64,000 nt of DNA from Exophiala sp. HKRS030 (Eukaryota; Ascomycota; Eurotiomycetes; Chaetothyriales; Herpotrichiellaceae). Below the pieces are notes generated by a model. The model saw only the letters and a list, made by a program, of their open reading frames with translations. It did not search any database and had not been told where the DNA came from. Both the position numbers and the translations under genes were made by a program. This document shows, one piece after another, positions 12,117-24,337 of the stretch. Each line of letters opens with the position of its first letter. Position 1 is the stretch's first letter. The DNA lies in assembly GCA_023897205.1 (NCBI GenBank), contig JAHWDD010000004.1, forward strand, positions 3,224,001-3,288,000. Reading direction: 5' to 3'.

Positions 12117-13487
12117 TCAAAGACCAGCATAGCTGAAAGCAAACTCGTTCAAAGCCGCCGCTTTCCCAGTATATCTGCTGCTCTTCACAAAATCTGACAG
12201 CCACTCTTTCAACTCCATTTGTCGGCCTTCAGGCAAGTACTTCAGTACATTCGCGATAGCAGAAGCTCGCCAGTGACAGTTGGCAATGTCGAGAGTCTTC
12301 AGTGCTTGAACTGCCGCTGGATTAACACTAAAAGGCTTGAAGTTGCGGTAGTTCTCCAACATAATCCAGAGTAGGTCTGCGGCTGATTCTTCGCTCCCAA
12401 CATCAAGTTCAATGAGTCTCTCCTCGAGGGCATCCGCATAGGCACTGATGGCGTCAAAAACCGCCAATGCCTTGAAATTTTGTCTCAAAATGGACTTCCC
12501 TTCCAGCTGTGCGTGCAGGCCAACTATAATGCACACCACGATGAGCAGACACCTCTGCTGTGCGACACCCTCATCGATATCACCATACACGCTGATCAAT
12601 TTGCCCGACGTCTTACGAAAGAGAAATTCCTGCAATCTGTTGTTCTCGCCCACAAAGGAATGTCGATGTTTTGGCGGAAGCAGGATGCGATCGCGCCATA
12701 TTCGATCGACCTCTCCAAGCAGAGTCTTCAACCACTTGAACCGTGTGGTGGCGTCTTCCGTGCTCCAGACAAATGAAGCTTGTGGATCTTTATAGATGCC
12801 CTCGAACCATAACGCCTGCTCTTCACGGAGACGGTCATGTAGCCCTCCTCGAAACCCGAGTTGTTTTATAATGTCTCTTGCTACCTTGAAGTGTAAGTAC
12901 GACTTTTCGCGATCACCATACCTCTGCTCAAATGTGGCAAGGCTGATGGTTGATGTAAGGATCTCCTTTCTGTCGGCTTGTGAGCCTCGTGCCACTTGTT
13001 TTCTCAGGACTGCGAGAGCATTGCCTTGGTGCTTCAGGGCGGCAACTTCAAGGTCTTTCTGCTTTGTCGCTGAGACATATTTGTTCAGACGGAGCTGATG
13101 CAAGGCAGACCGGGCCATAAGGATGTGGAAATGGGTACGCGAGAGACTGGTCTGGTATTCCCACGACCCTTTAATGCTAGGCCTGATGCTATTCGATAAC
13201 GCATACGCAGTCTGCCAATACAAGTCCTGCCCGTAGAAGTGAAGGAGCTGGTTGGTCACTTCGTCGATGTCGACCGGAAGTTGACCGAACGGGTCTACCA
13301 TGCAGGCAGATATCGATCGCTGCCAGGCTGTCTGAGGGACGTTGATCAGCTCGAGAGAACTTCCGCGCGACGAAGTGGCTCTTCTGGAGCCATGTTGCGA
13401 GTCAGGAAGTGTCTCGCGTTCGTCATCCTCGAACTCCAGGCTGCTGCTGGTCGAGCTACTCGGCGTTGAGGAGACCGAATCCGTCAT
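12117..13487 (-). CDS. Fungal transcription-factor-domain-like protein without a zinc cluster
   Basis: A single uninterrupted frame of 456 residues starting at ATG 13487. The first 50 residues are Ser-rich and acidic. The rest is alpha-helical with segments common to the C-terminal regulatory region of fungal Zn2Cys6 factors (Fungal_trans_2-like), such as LHFYGQDLYWQTAYALSNSI near the start and ALKHQGNALAVLRKQVAR, followed by LTSTISLATFEQRYGD. No Cys6 cluster precedes it, and none was found upstream in a plausible exon. It may act as a DNA-binding-free regulator or have a different role. The family assignment is by general resemblance only. Confidence 0.65.
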   Translation of the reverse strand: MTDSVSSTPSSSTSSSLEFEDDERETLPDSQHGSRRATSSRGSSLELINVPQTAWQRSISACMVDPFGQLPVDIDEVTNQLLHFYGQDLYWQTAYALSNSIRPSIKGSWEYQTSLSRTHFHILMARSALHQLRLNKYVSATKQKDLEVAALKHQGNALAVLRKQVARGSQADRKEILTSTISLATFEQRYGDREKSYLHFKVARDIIKQLGFRGGLHDRLREEQALWFEGIYKDPQASFVWSTEDATTRFKWLKTLLGEVDRIWRDRILLPPKHRHSFVGENNRLQEFLFRKTSGKLISVYGDIDEGVAQQRCLLIVVCIIVGLHAQLEGKSILRQNFKALAVFDAISAYADALEERLIELDVGSEESAADLLWIMLENYRNFKPFSVNPAAVQALKTLDIANCHWRASAIANVLKYLPEGRQMELKEWLSDFVKSSRYTGKAAALNEFAFSYAGL

Positions 13488-14877
13488 GTCTGAGAAGGGG
13501 CCTGCAGAGCCTCCATTCCCTGTACATCAGACAGGGTTCGGTCGGTGGCTCATTCGATCAGTTCATGCAATAATCCTGTCGACACGTGTGCGCTGTGATG
13601 GGAAAAGGAGGGAAGGCCACGCTCGAGCCGGGCGCTGCCTAGAGGTATAGTACATTCTCCCAGTACTACCCCTCAACATTTCCAGACAGAACAACCCAGG
13701 GCGCTATTCCTTACTCTTGCAGGGGTTAGACGGGAACGGGGCGGCGGCCTGAGGAAGAAAAACGGTAGGAATGCATCGCTTATTGGTGAAGCCATTCGGT
13801 TCGTGCAAGGCCTAGCCAAATCCTGCTATACTACTTGGAGCTAAGTGCTTCCCTATTCGGCCAGCACACGTATATCTTCGTTGTCAAAAGGCCATCGCGA
13901 AGCCTCGTCGAACCTAAACAAGCAGGCTATGTGGTCATGTCATTGGCTATGAGAGGCTTTGAAATTTGTTTGACGTTGGTCGTCAAAGTGAAATTGAAGA
14001 TATGTCTGGCTGCATATCTCGCCCGAGTCTCACGCCGAGTCTGTCTACGCCAACGCCAACGCGAATTTCGCAACGGCTTTACAGTAGGGGCGGTGAAATG
14101 TCCATGCACAAAACAGGCCGCCGATCCTTGTGGGATGACAATTCAAGAATCCGAAAGTGTAAGCGAATGTGGAGAGGAATAAACGAGACCGAAAACACGC
14201 TCACACCAAAATCCATCCGTTTCTATGCGTGAAGTTGCTTCCGATTCCTTCGTTCTGCGAGTGTCCCTCTCTCATAGCGAGGCCAATTTCAGTCATTCAC
14301 CTTCGTCCAACATGACCTTTAAGCTTTTAAAGCAGTGCATTTCTCCATAGAGGTGAATTGCTTCAGTCCGAAGATTCCCGCGAAGCCAACTGCAGTAGCC
14401 TTTTGTTCACCCCAAGAGGTGAGAAAAGATGAGAAACACGGCACACTAAGTACATTGACCATTCCAGAATAGAAAAACAGTCATGGCGCTACTTTCCGGA
14501 TACTTTGAAGCTACTTCCCTTTTGGCCTTCTTTTTTGGGGGGTCTTCGGATTCCGGATGGATGTTTACAGTACTGTAGTACTCGTAAGAAGACCCTGGAC
14601 CTTCTAGTTTTCTTTTTGGTGGTTGGAATTTTATTTCCGCCTTCTCCTGTATAAATCAACACGAGGTCAAGATTTCGCAAATTTCCCTCTAGGATAAGTA
14701 CAGAACAGTACACATTGTGCCTGTCACGTCAGTACAATGGCCAACCTGGCTTGACGAGGGGAAACCACTCCTACTGCACAGAATTGAATTCCGTGGAATA
14801 CCGAGTCTAGGTACCTACTGTTAGGTAGCACTTTGTATTTTATCCGTAACCCCTCCTCACCCCTCGAAAGGTACTAC
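13488..14877. other. 1.4-kb intergenic region
   Basis: This region holds the promoter of the TF-like gene and the 3' side of the GNAT gene. Frames are short and none resembles a known protein. Confidence 0.5.
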
Positions 14878-15414
14878 TCAGTGTGCAGATCCCTGACCCT
14901 TGCGATCCATACAAAAGCTCGGACTCGCCAGGTCACCCATACTCAAATGTCTCCGGTAGAAAGACTCGGTGCTACTCCCACGATCCGCTATCAGGATCAT
15001 CCCTCTGAGATGTGGCATGGCCTTGAACGTGTCGTCTACACACTCCATCATCCACACCCCCAATCTCTTGCCTCTGTGTTCGGGCAGGATGTACACGTCC
15101 GTCAGGTAATTGACCGTCACCATGTCGGTGATCCAACGGGCGAAACCTATCAATCTGCCTGGACTTGCATTTGCACTTGCCTGTCGGTGTGCCGTGTTGT
15201 CTTCGGTACTATCGTCTGCGGCCGTATCGTAGAGAGCAAAGCAAAGCGACCTCTGGACGAATATTCGGAGTTGGTCGAGCGGTAATGGTTTCCCCCAGTG
15301 AAAGTCGTCGGATGCAAAAATGTCATTGAGCGACTCGAGTGGAATGAGTGATGGATCGGTGGAAATGATGTGGTTGCCTCTTGTCCAGTCGCGGATGGGC
15401 ATTTCCAGAGCCAT
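14878..15414 (-). CDS. GNAT-family N-acetyltransferase
   Basis: Read from ATG 15414, this gives 178 residues starting MALEMPIRDWTRGNHIIST. The acetyl-CoA binding motif A is YILPEHRGKRLGVWMM (R114-G-K-R-L-G119), preceded by the beta-4 strand LTDVYIL and followed by helix and beta-5 segments (MILIADRGSSTESFYRRH). GNAT enzymes transfer acetyl from acetyl-CoA to an amine; the substrate cannot be told. The same frame stays open upstream to about 15534 without a better start, so an upstream coding exon is possible. The domain lies close to the expected GNAT length, so the gene is probably complete. Confidence 0.78.
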   Translation of the reverse strand: MALEMPIRDWTRGNHIISTDPSLIPLESLNDIFASDDFHWGKPLPLDQLRIFVQRSLCFALYDTAADDSTEDNTAHRQASANASPGRLIGFARWITDMVTVNYLTDVYILPEHRGKRLGVWMMECVDDTFKAMPHLRGMILIADRGSSTESFYRRHLSMGDLASPSFCMDRKGQGSAH

Positions 15415-16582
15415 TGTTGTATCCCGTCTGACACTCCTCGGTGTCGAAATTGTAGGGGTTGGACTTTGTACTCGCGGAGTAACTCCCGGACTATTTCGTC
15501 GGATTCTTTGTTGTACCCCGGACGTTTGTAGCAAACCACCTCACACCTTTTGTTCGGGCGGACGGTAACAAAGTAAAGGTACTGACAAGTTTGATTAGGA
15601 CAACGAGTCTGTGGTTTCAAAAGAGAGCCCGTCGCCACGAGGTTGTCAGTAGTACATTGGTCGACTACCTCTTTTCCTTGAGGAAAAGTGTGGCCACAAA
15701 ATAAACACCGGACTTGTCAGTATTGACCATGGCAATGACTCACTCCTCCAAGGCCCTGCATCGATCAGGTAGCCACATAAAGACCAGGTTTATAGGATAC
15801 AATAACAATGACCGTCAGAACGTCCTTTCATTGACACTGTCACCAGCACTGATGTCTCCACGATCTGTCGGTAGTAGAAAATTACAGTCCAACATGTTTT
15901 AGTTGTCTGTTCTGTACTTTTGTAAAAAGAAAAAAAGAAAAAATTATACTTTTAGCCACTCCGTTCCCCGTATACACCTATTAAGTAGTAGACCACGATT
16001 TTTCCACTTTTCCGAACCCCCATGACATCGAAATACGAGGCACCTACTCCGTACTTGTAACCCATACAACGAACGAGATTGTGGAAATGTTTATCCGCAT
16101 CAACACTCTCGCTATATCAAACTAGTCCAAAACCACAGAGTGCAAGATACATAAATTTAATGTATGCCTCCAGCGTCACATCGATCTTGGATTTTTCTCT
16201 GGACGGTTTGTTCTGAATGCGTTGTTCACGCGTAATGTAACGAGATTGGGTTTTGACCGTCTCACGGTTTATTTTGGTCGACAGAACAAGATCTACGAGT
16301 CAACTTCAAGGTGGATCGAAACATACGAATCTGAAGTACCGAAATGACGGAAAAATAAACAATACTTGTAAAAACGTGAAACATGCTGCATGCCGAAATG
16401 AAGGGAAATCTCTTGAAAACCATGGACATGAAAAAATGGCTAAAATGATTTTGATGCGATCAACAACAAAAACAAAACAAAGGGACATGATCCGACCATT
16501 ACAAAAATGTATACAAGTATACCCTCAATGAAATGTCCTCTAATTGCTCCTTCTTTCTTCTCCTTTCATGTGTGGTCATGTC
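15415..16582. other. Intergenic, AT-richer
   Basis: Contains the GNAT promoter and the 3' side of the tyrosinase gene. An A-rich run lies near 15925-15950 and one TACTCCGTA at 16045-16053. No gene seen. Confidence 0.5.
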
Positions 16583-17812
16583 TCATACGTAGATGTAGCA
16601 CAAGGGGCCACCGGTGGTGCTCATGACATCCTGGTTCTGGACAGACTTGGACAGGCTGCCCATGTTGATGGGGTCGGTGAGCTTTCCGGGTGGGCTGCCG
16701 GTCGGGTCGAGCGTCGAGGTGCCGCCGGTGAAGGCGGACTTGCGGTCCTTGAGGTCCATGTTCTGCCACATCCACCAGGTGCGGTCGATCTGGGCGTGGT
16801 GCAGGAAGAAGGTGGGCTCGGCGGGCGAGGCGAAGAGGTCACCGCCCGGGTCGCCGCCGGTGGTGAAGTGACCGCCGGTGTGGACACCGTAGAAGCCGGT
16901 GGCGAAGTCGCCCTGCATGCGGTTCTGGAAGGATCCGATGTCGTTGTAGTTGGTGATCAGGTCGTACACGTCCGAGTCCTTGGTCCAGTTGGACGAGACC
17001 CAGGAGGAGATGTCGCGGCGGAGGCAGCGAGGGTTGTAGGCGAGAGGGTTGGGGTTCGTGTAGTTGATGATCCCCGGGATGGCGAGCGTGGGGGACACGG
17101 GACCAAGGTTGACCGTGTAGTTCTTGAACGGCCCGGTGTTGACGCAGCCGCCGCCCGATCCGGGAGGGATGCAGTTGAGGCCGGTGGGCAGGGCCTTGGT
17201 GCAGTTGTGCGGCGCGTACTGGCCGTTGCCGGACATGCTGTAGTCAGAGCCGTCGAAGAGAGGGCTGTGGATGGGGTCGAAGGCGTACTTGCCCCAGTTC
17301 CAGTACGGCTGGTAACCGGTGTAGCCGCATTCGTTCCTCAAGGCTTGCTCGAACGACCAGGTGAAGTATCTGTGCCACGCGAGGAAGTTTGCCGTTCCGT
17401 GGATGGACAAGGTCTGGTTGATGTGGACAGCCACAAAGTCGTCGTAGCGTGACTTGGCACCTGCGGCGAACGCAGGGTCCTGGGAAGGCTTGGACATCAG
17501 ACAGAGTTCAGCATCAATGTATGCTCGTCGTTCTTGCTTCGACAGGGTCGACCATTCCCGACGCACAGCTGCGTTGAGAACGTTGCAGCTTCCAGACGGG
17601 TTGGTGAGTTGGTAGATGGCCAGGTTGACCAACGCTTTGGCACCAAGGATGTCCGTTTGCAGAGTTGAAGCAGGCATATAAAACGATTGAGCGGAGGCCG
17701 CGGCCGTATCCCGCTCTGCGAATAAGTTCAGGTCCTCGGCGGGGGACGAGGCTGGAGCAGCCCGAGCGCCGTATACGGCCAGGACGGCCGGTACAACGTG
17801 CTTGAGTTGCAT
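16583..17812 (-). CDS. Tyrosinase / catechol-oxidase-like copper protein, secreted, short form
   Basis: A type 3 copper oxidase of 409 residues that hydroxylates and/or oxidises phenols to quinones. The start at ATG 17812 gives a signal peptide, MQLKHVVPAVLAVYGARAAP; the open frame upstream to 18049 has no such start. CuA ligands are H130, H138 and H147 (HINQTLSIHGTANFLAWHRYF). CuB ligands are H311, H315 and H338 (GVHTGGHFTTGG ... TFFLHHAQIDRTWW). Several N-glycosylation sites (NQT, NCT, NYT, NWT) agree with secretion. It ends CYIYV soon after the central domain, so it lacks the C-terminal lid found in latent tyrosinases. The coding sequence is visibly richer in G/C at third positions than its surroundings. 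Confidence 0.93.
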   Translation of the reverse strand: MQLKHVVPAVLAVYGARAAPASSPAEDLNLFAERDTAAASAQSFYMPASTLQTDILGAKALVNLAIYQLTNPSGSCNVLNAAVRREWSTLSKQERRAYIDAELCLMSKPSQDPAFAAGAKSRYDDFVAVHINQTLSIHGTANFLAWHRYFTWSFEQALRNECGYTGYQPYWNWGKYAFDPIHSPLFDGSDYSMSGNGQYAPHNCTKALPTGLNCIPPGSGGGCVNTGPFKNYTVNLGPVSPTLAIPGIINYTNPNPLAYNPRCLRRDISSWVSSNWTKDSDVYDLITNYNDIGSFQNRMQGDFATGFYGVHTGGHFTTGGDPGGDLFASPAEPTFFLHHAQIDRTWWMWQNMDLKDRKSAFTGGTSTLDPTGSPPGKLTDPINMGSLSKSVQNQDVMSTTGGPLCYIYV

Positions 17813-20012
17813 GCTGGTGAAGTTCAAATCAAAGTCAAAACGGGAGAAGAGGAAGAAATGATCAGCGAGTGGACAGTCAGAACCTAGAAGCCAAGGATCC
17901 AACCAGATTTCAAGCTCGTGGCAAAGCCAGGATGTGATGGAGAAAAGTCTGGCGTATCCTGGAAGAAGTCCAAGACCACGAGTTATATATCTCTGGGGAG
18001 ATCTCCTTGTCCGCTGCCACGTGGGTGGTCTTGATAGTGGCTTCACCACGCGAGATTGGAAAGAGTGGGAATTTCACGACAAGAATAGAGTAGTATAATG
18101 AGGGGGGTGTCAAACATTGAGCGTTTAAGAACTAAATGCTCTTTTTGACTGTGCTGAAAGGAAAGCTAACGAGGATCTATTGAGTGTCCTAACCGCGTCT
18201 GATGGGGGGAGGAATCCGCAGAGAGACTGACGGACTGCACTTACGGCAAATGATGGGTTGCCGCTGTCAAAGGCAACACCACCTGAGCCCATAGAAAACA
18301 AATGATTTTAGACTCAGCTTACGACCACCTTGGCCGACACGTTGTGTGGTGGGATGGAGCATAGCCACCGATGATCATTTCGCTTCTCGAAGGTTACCAT
18401 AAACAGGGTATTTCGGCAGTTGTGGATGAAAAGGTCTAGTATGGCCGCAATAGACTGGAGGGTCCGGAGAATTGTCTCGCCCGGTCGAAATGTTGATGTG
18501 GTCAGGCAAAGTCACACAAGGGTCTTGCATGAACAATTTTTCATTTGCTTTCAAGGGCCAGGGCCGAGAGCGGAGGGAGGGAGCTGTGAGGGAATATATG
18601 CCCATTCGCCAGGAAGGGGCATGATATGCAAGGAGGGCCTGGCGAGCATGCGACGATCGAGGCGACAGGACGAACATGCACCAACTTGCAGTGAGTAGTA
18701 CTCCGCAACGCGAGTTGTGATACGCAGGACCACAGAATGGGTACCTGGTGGTGCTGGTAGCGAGGTGCTGTAGAAATGTGAAAGGGACATTGGAAAATTG
18801 GAGCTCGAATTGGGCTTAGCTTGTTCCAACGCTAGATACAGCTAAAGGTGGCGTTAATCCACATAAAGCTAGCCGAGTCCTAGCGGAACAGGCTAATATC
18901 ACCTTCTCTGAAAAATTCCCACCTGGCCCCCATTTGCTCTCAACACTCTCCTCCGTGCTCCACCATCAACGAGAATCTGCGCGACTCGTCCCGCTGGAGA
19001 TGCCGCTCCTGGTCTCCCAGGGATGTGTGCAAGCGAGGGAGCCTCAGCGTCAAAGCTTCCACCAGGTCATGAGCGAGGTGTGCGCGATATGTCAAGGCTG
19101 ACCAGGGCGCTATTGTACATGGTACAGTTGCCAGGCGTCCATTTTCTCCTGAAAGCTGGGACCCCGAGACATACTGGGCTGTTCACGTTTACGCCGAGAC
19201 TTTGTCTAGCAGGTCAGGGTCTTGCAGCGAACAGCAATGATCAGTCAGCCCTGCTAACCCGTACTGGTACCAGACTCGACGGGGCCTGGAAGCCAGATCC
19301 ATGGTCCGGCCGGACAAGTGTCGCATTTGTTCTTGATTTTTGATTCTGATACGGCTGTGCAGGTCTGGCTAGGAGAAAAGCGCCAGGAACTCCAGCCTCG
19401 CTTGCCTTGATTTGTTAAAGCGTGACAGGTGGACAAGCGATGTGCCAGGGCCGGTGCATCTTCCGCATCGTCCGTTCACGCCACATTCCCAGCTGCGTTA
19501 TTGGCATTCAGCAGAATGCAGTTGTCGAGGGCTTTACGTGATCCACTTGCCTGAGCCTTCTTGACACCGATGTCATTGAAAGTGGAAGGGAAGCCGTTTG
19601 CTGCTCGGGCGTGGCGCACAAAATGCACCAGGAGGTACAACCTGCAACCCTCACTAAACCCGGACCGACCATTTCGAATCTTCGAAACAGTCTAGCCACA
19701 GTATGAAGCGAAGAATGCCAGGAATTAATTGTCGGCTTGCACAGCAAGGCTAGCTTTAATATCTCCTTTTATTAAAAAATGTTGCTATGATGGGGAATTT
19801 TGAAGCGATGTGCTCACATGTCTCCCTTTTGATCTAGAGATACACGGATTCTTGGGACTTGGCTGCAAAGTCTTAAATCGTCCCGCATCCGCGTCTTCAT
19901 CATCAGCCTCCTCTTATCCTGTCCCTTGGCTGTCAGGTCTCGAGCGTTACAGACATATGTCCTTTTAAACCTTCCGATGCCCTGTTGAACCTCAGTTGCA
20001 ACAAGGTTCACC
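17813..20012. other. 2.2-kb divergent intergenic region
   Basis: Lies between the divergent tyrosinase and rhodopsin-domain genes, so it contains both promoters. Frames in it are short, overlap each other on both strands and match nothing I recognise. Confidence 0.5.
17984..17991 (-). promoter_or_regulatory. TATA box of the tyrosinase gene
   Basis: On the minus strand this reads ATATATAA, about 170 bp upstream of the tyrosinase start codon at 17812. Position and composition fit a fungal core promoter, but no transcription start is known. Confidence 0.5.
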
Positions 20013-21343
20013 ATGCTCACCCCGGAGCTCGGTTCTCTCTTGGTGGAGCGCCAGGCTGCGAACGCATCGACCCCTCAATACAAGGACGAGTCGAATGCTG
20101 CAAACCTGCTAGCCATCCATGGCACTTTCTGTGGTGTAGCAGTTTTGTCTGTGTTGCTTAGACTCTATGTGAGAATTTTCATGCTCAAGAGCGTCGGGGC
20201 CGATGATTATCTTATTGTTGCTTCAGCGGTAAGTGCCTCTACTGATCTTTCCATCGCCCATTTGTGGTGCGACATCCCCCACTGACTCAAGTCATCTTCC
20301 AGGTTATTTCCATCGGAGTTTTGGTATGCTTCGCAGGTGAAGCCGGTGCTGGTGGCTTAGGTCGACATCCAGCTCTTGTTGACGCAAAGGATTGGGAGAA
20401 CTTCATGCATTGGCGGTTCTTTCACTCTTTGATTGTCATGGTGGGAATCTCCCTGGTGAAAATCTCCATCGCCTGCTTCCTCCGTCGATTTGCACCACAG
20501 AAGAACTATCAGCGTGTCTTGATCGGTTCAATCATCTTTTTGGTTGCATTCACGATTTCTTGTGCCGGGACCTTGATATTCAACTGTGGTGCAAAGCCCC
20601 AAGCCAACTGGGACTTTGCATTGCGAGTCAATGGACAGGCCAAATGCTTCTCGAATACTACCTTTACCAATATCGGCATCTTCAACAGCAGCATCAACAT
20701 TGCGACCGATGTCCTCTTCGCTCTACTGCCTATACCTATCGTCTGGAATTTGCAAACCAACATGCGGACCAAGATTACCCTCATCTTCATTCTAAGTCTG
20801 GGTCTGTTCGCCTGTGTTGCCAGTATCGTCAAGACGGTCTACCAAGCCAACGCACTCATGGACCCTGACTGGACGTTCCGGGACAGCTTCTTCATGTGGA
20901 ACAACATCGAATTCAACATCGGGATTTTGGCCGCGTCGTTGCCTGCTCTCCGTCCACTATTCTCCAAGATTCTCGGTGCCACCCAGAAGTTCACCTCGAG
21001 CGCAAGCCGTAACAAACAGAACTATGCAGGGTACGATGCCGACGGTCTTGCGTACCGTAAGAACGATGCACGGAACTCTCGGAATCCTGCACGACAATAT
21101 TATCAGTTCGACTCACAGCACTCGACCGAGCTGAATGACCTGCACAGGGGTGCCAGCAAACGAGCATTCGGAGACGACCCTAACAAGGTGCAGGGAGTCA
21201 CCAGCACCGTCACGGCTGGTGATGATGGCAGTGACAAGATCATGCTTGAGCAAGATTTCCATGCCATCGGAACGGACAAAGAGTGGGAGAAGCAAAACCC
21301 GGGGATAACCAAGACTACGACGGTACAAGTCACGAGATATTGA
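20013..21343 (+). CDS. Rhodopsin-domain integral membrane protein (fungal, 7-TM)
   Basis: Exons 20013-20228 and 20303-21343 give 418 residues. The intron interrupts the first membrane region (VGADDYLIVASA joined to VISIGVLVCF). The motif GADDYL after the second helix, and helices HSLIVMVGISLVKISIACFL, VLIGSIIFLVAFTISCAGTL, NIATDVLFALLPIPIVWNL and ITLIFILSLGLFACVASIVK, are typical of the Fung_rhodopsin family. These are not retinal-binding opsins; their role is largely unknown, with some implicated in surface sensing. The 100-residue cytosolic tail is charged and Ser/Asn-rich. No cluster partner is adjacent. Confidence 0.88.
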
Positions 21344-23582
21344 GGCGTTGGTTGACGCGAGATATGGAGGTATCTCCAGGGTCAATAACAGCATAAGAGC
21401 AAGGGAAGATGTCATAGCGCACATCATGACTGCCCTTGTCTCGATTGCTACGAGTAAAGGCCATTTTGGTTTACGCGACTGACGCAGTTGATGAGGAGAC
21501 ACCCGGCGAGAGTTTGTATTTGTATATACCAAAACGTCTTTTTGCGACACGTTGGACAATGGATCACGGCACAAACACACATGGACGTTTTCCACCTCCC
21601 GCGGGTTCGCATTCCAGATCGAGAATATTTTCTATCGCAACATGTGTACATATACATAGCTGTACATACTGTATCTCTATCCGTAACACAACTGGACATA
21701 CCCTCTGTTTCAAAAGGTCGACATCGTCTTGCAACTCTCAACTCTGACGCAAAGATCGATCAGCGCCTCGGGCGTTCGAACCCATTCGAAAGCCCCCAAT
21801 CACTTTTGGTTAATGATCGTCGTGATTCAGAGCCCTGTACTGTACAATACTCGTATGTGTGGAGTTTCGTCCGTGCAGTTTGGCTCGAGCCCAGCCACCA
21901 TGGGGCAGGTACTCCGTACAGCAGGGTATGACTTTCTTTCAGATCGGCTCATACTGCAGCTGCTGCAAGGCCCTGCTTTCGCTTAAGTCGAGAAGGCAGG
22001 AGACAAGACGATCAACAAGCTAAACTGTCCCAACACGAGAGATACTACTCCCGCCCAGTGGGCCCCCTTCCCTCGTGTCTTTTTGATGCTGCTGCTCTCG
22101 CGGAGAGCTGTGATCTGGCCAGCAGACTTTCTCTCGAGCTCGAACCGACCACGGGAAACCAATTTCGCCTCAAAGCAAGGTTTCCATTCTCCCTTTGACA
22201 ATCCGGCTCCTCCCGGACACATGTTCGAGTCCGATAAACAAAGCTCCGATTGTTGAACTCTCCACCCACTTCAAGCTTCGCGTCGTATGATACAGGGTAC
22301 TTGGACGGGAGTCTCTACCGAACGAATCCCAACTTTTGCCACGGGCTGTGTCTTTGCATGGACTGATCAACACACAGTTTCGCGATTGACATGGCATGAT
22401 GGATTGCCGCATGCAGCCTTCGACAGGGAATAGCCATGCAGCGCAGCCCGGGCAGTCCGGTCCCTTGCATCAGCCGACGCCGAAACTCGCCTTGTGCCAG
22501 CCAAGGGGGGGTAAGCCCTGTGACACTCGTTCGGCAGTGCCAAGACTTTATGCACAGCTCCACACAAGATCCATAATCTCATTTGTGCGGGGCCAGACGA
22601 GAGAAACCAGTCTCGACACTTGACGCAGAACTACTGTATCTACTAACTATTGTAGACCCCCGAACTAGAGCTAAAGTTACGAGGCGAGGTTATTAAGTTA
22701 CATGCGATGGGCAGAAGGGGATCGATGAAGGTGCCACTGGACCACCTCAACAGGGCAAGATACGGTGGATCATGGTCCTGAAAAGAGGACTGATACTAGT
22801 CCTTCTACTCGTCCAGCATAATAGCCACTTCGAGACCTTGGACCGACAGAGTACCATCCCAGCACTTGTACTCCGTATTCCAGGTCACAATCTTTGATCT
22901 TTGCTACAGTCCTCCTCCCATGAGACTCAGTTTATCGCACTACGCTCGAATGGATGTGGACCACCCCTAGACAAGACCAACCCATAGCAAACGATGCGAC
23001 CTCTGTCCGATCCATCCGTGGAGTACTCCGTATTGGTCGAAGTACTCAGTACGGACACATGGGATGGAATCTACGGAGGCAAGGCCTTGGCCACGCTATA
23101 CTGTACAGTCCATCGAGATGCAGCATGCAGACGGATACTGTGGTATGTTCATGCATGATTACTCTGTACTCGCACCCATGGGAAGGGTTCGGTTTCGAAC
23201 GGTCTAGAATGACTCGGTTGACTCCATTGCACACAAGTCTGCATACAGTACGGAGTATGATCTCTTGACGGGGGACCATGTTCATGCGTCTCTCGGTCGA
23301 CGCCAGAGAAAAAAAAAACCTTCGGGCCCTTTCCTTGGACTTGTCTCCGTTTATGTCCAAAGTACATTTTTGGTCAGGTCTAGCAATACTCAGGTTAGGT
23401 ATGCACTTTACTCTGTGTCCCTCGTATCCCGTACTCCCTATACGGAGTACCAACTTGCCTGACCTTTGTCCTTGTCCTCTCTCTGCCAATGCCACTCCAC
23501 TTGACTGCACTCGTACTAACAAGTATCTCGTGTTGCCTCGGCCTGTGGGAAAAACTTGGACGAACAAGGTACTATCCTCCGT

Positions 23583-23609
23583 CGTCTTCTACCGTCTTCT
23601 ACCGTCTTC
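23583..23609. repeat. 10-bp tandem repeat
   Basis: The unit CGTCTTCTAC is repeated almost three times in a row. Confidence 0.8.
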
Positions 23610-24307
23610 AAGGGGCTCGTCATTTCGATTTTTTCTCTCTCTATACTAGTGCTTTTGACTTGGGATGGGGTCCAAAAAAAAGAAGAAGAAGAAGGGGGAT
23701 AAACCACATGGGAAAGAAAGACGAATCGATTGGCAACACGGACTAGGGGAGTTACAGGGTGAAGGGGTTCTGAAAGGTGCCAAGGTCGAGTCGAAGGATG
23801 AGATACAAGCGTTTTTTTAGGACAAAGTGCTTCATTGGGGTTTCATCACCGATGACTTGCCTTCTCGAATTTGACGGACAGGGGGTGAATTGCACTCTGT
23901 AGTTCTCTGCTGTACTGTGGTGTAGCCGTGTACTCGTACTTTTGGAGCAAAGTACTCCGTATGCTGAAGCAATTTCTTGACGATCTTGACATCCATGTCA
24001 CTTGTAAGTGGCAAGGGATCGACGTCGTCACACGAGTACCTCGATCAAAAGTACGGAGTCAAAAGGGTCTTTGTCGATCCTTTGATCTACACCATGTCAA
24101 TTCTGATATTTTACATGTCGTACTCCGTAATAAGGCCTCCACTGCACCGTGTCGTTCTTACTTACACGTCGATCGACACGCCAAACGATGTAACGAGCGG
24201 AGTGTAATTCTGTACTCGTAGAGGGGTACCTCGTACCGTTGAGGCTTGAGAAAAACAAAACAAATCAAGTCAAGTAAGCTAGCTCCAGTAATAGCAGTTA
24301 CTTGTTG

Positions 24308-24337
24308 GAGTTGCGAGCGCGAGTTGCGAGTTGCGAG
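24308..24337. repeat. GAGTTGC(GA) tandem repeat
   Basis: GAGTTGCGAGCGCGAGTTGC followed by GAGTTGCGAG: an imperfect short tandem that runs directly into a TACGGAGTA copy at 24338. Confidence 0.7.

Noticed and set aside
12117..13487. Treating the TF-domain protein as a Zn2Cys6 factor with a missed first exon
   Set aside because: No Cys6 pattern was found in any frame of the 1.4-kb upstream region, and the N-terminus is Ser-rich and acidic rather than basic.
16544..17452. 302-codon plus-strand open frame
   Set aside because: It lies antisense to the tyrosinase gene, whose G/C-rich third positions keep the opposite strand open. Composition is Val/Gly/Arg-rich without any domain.
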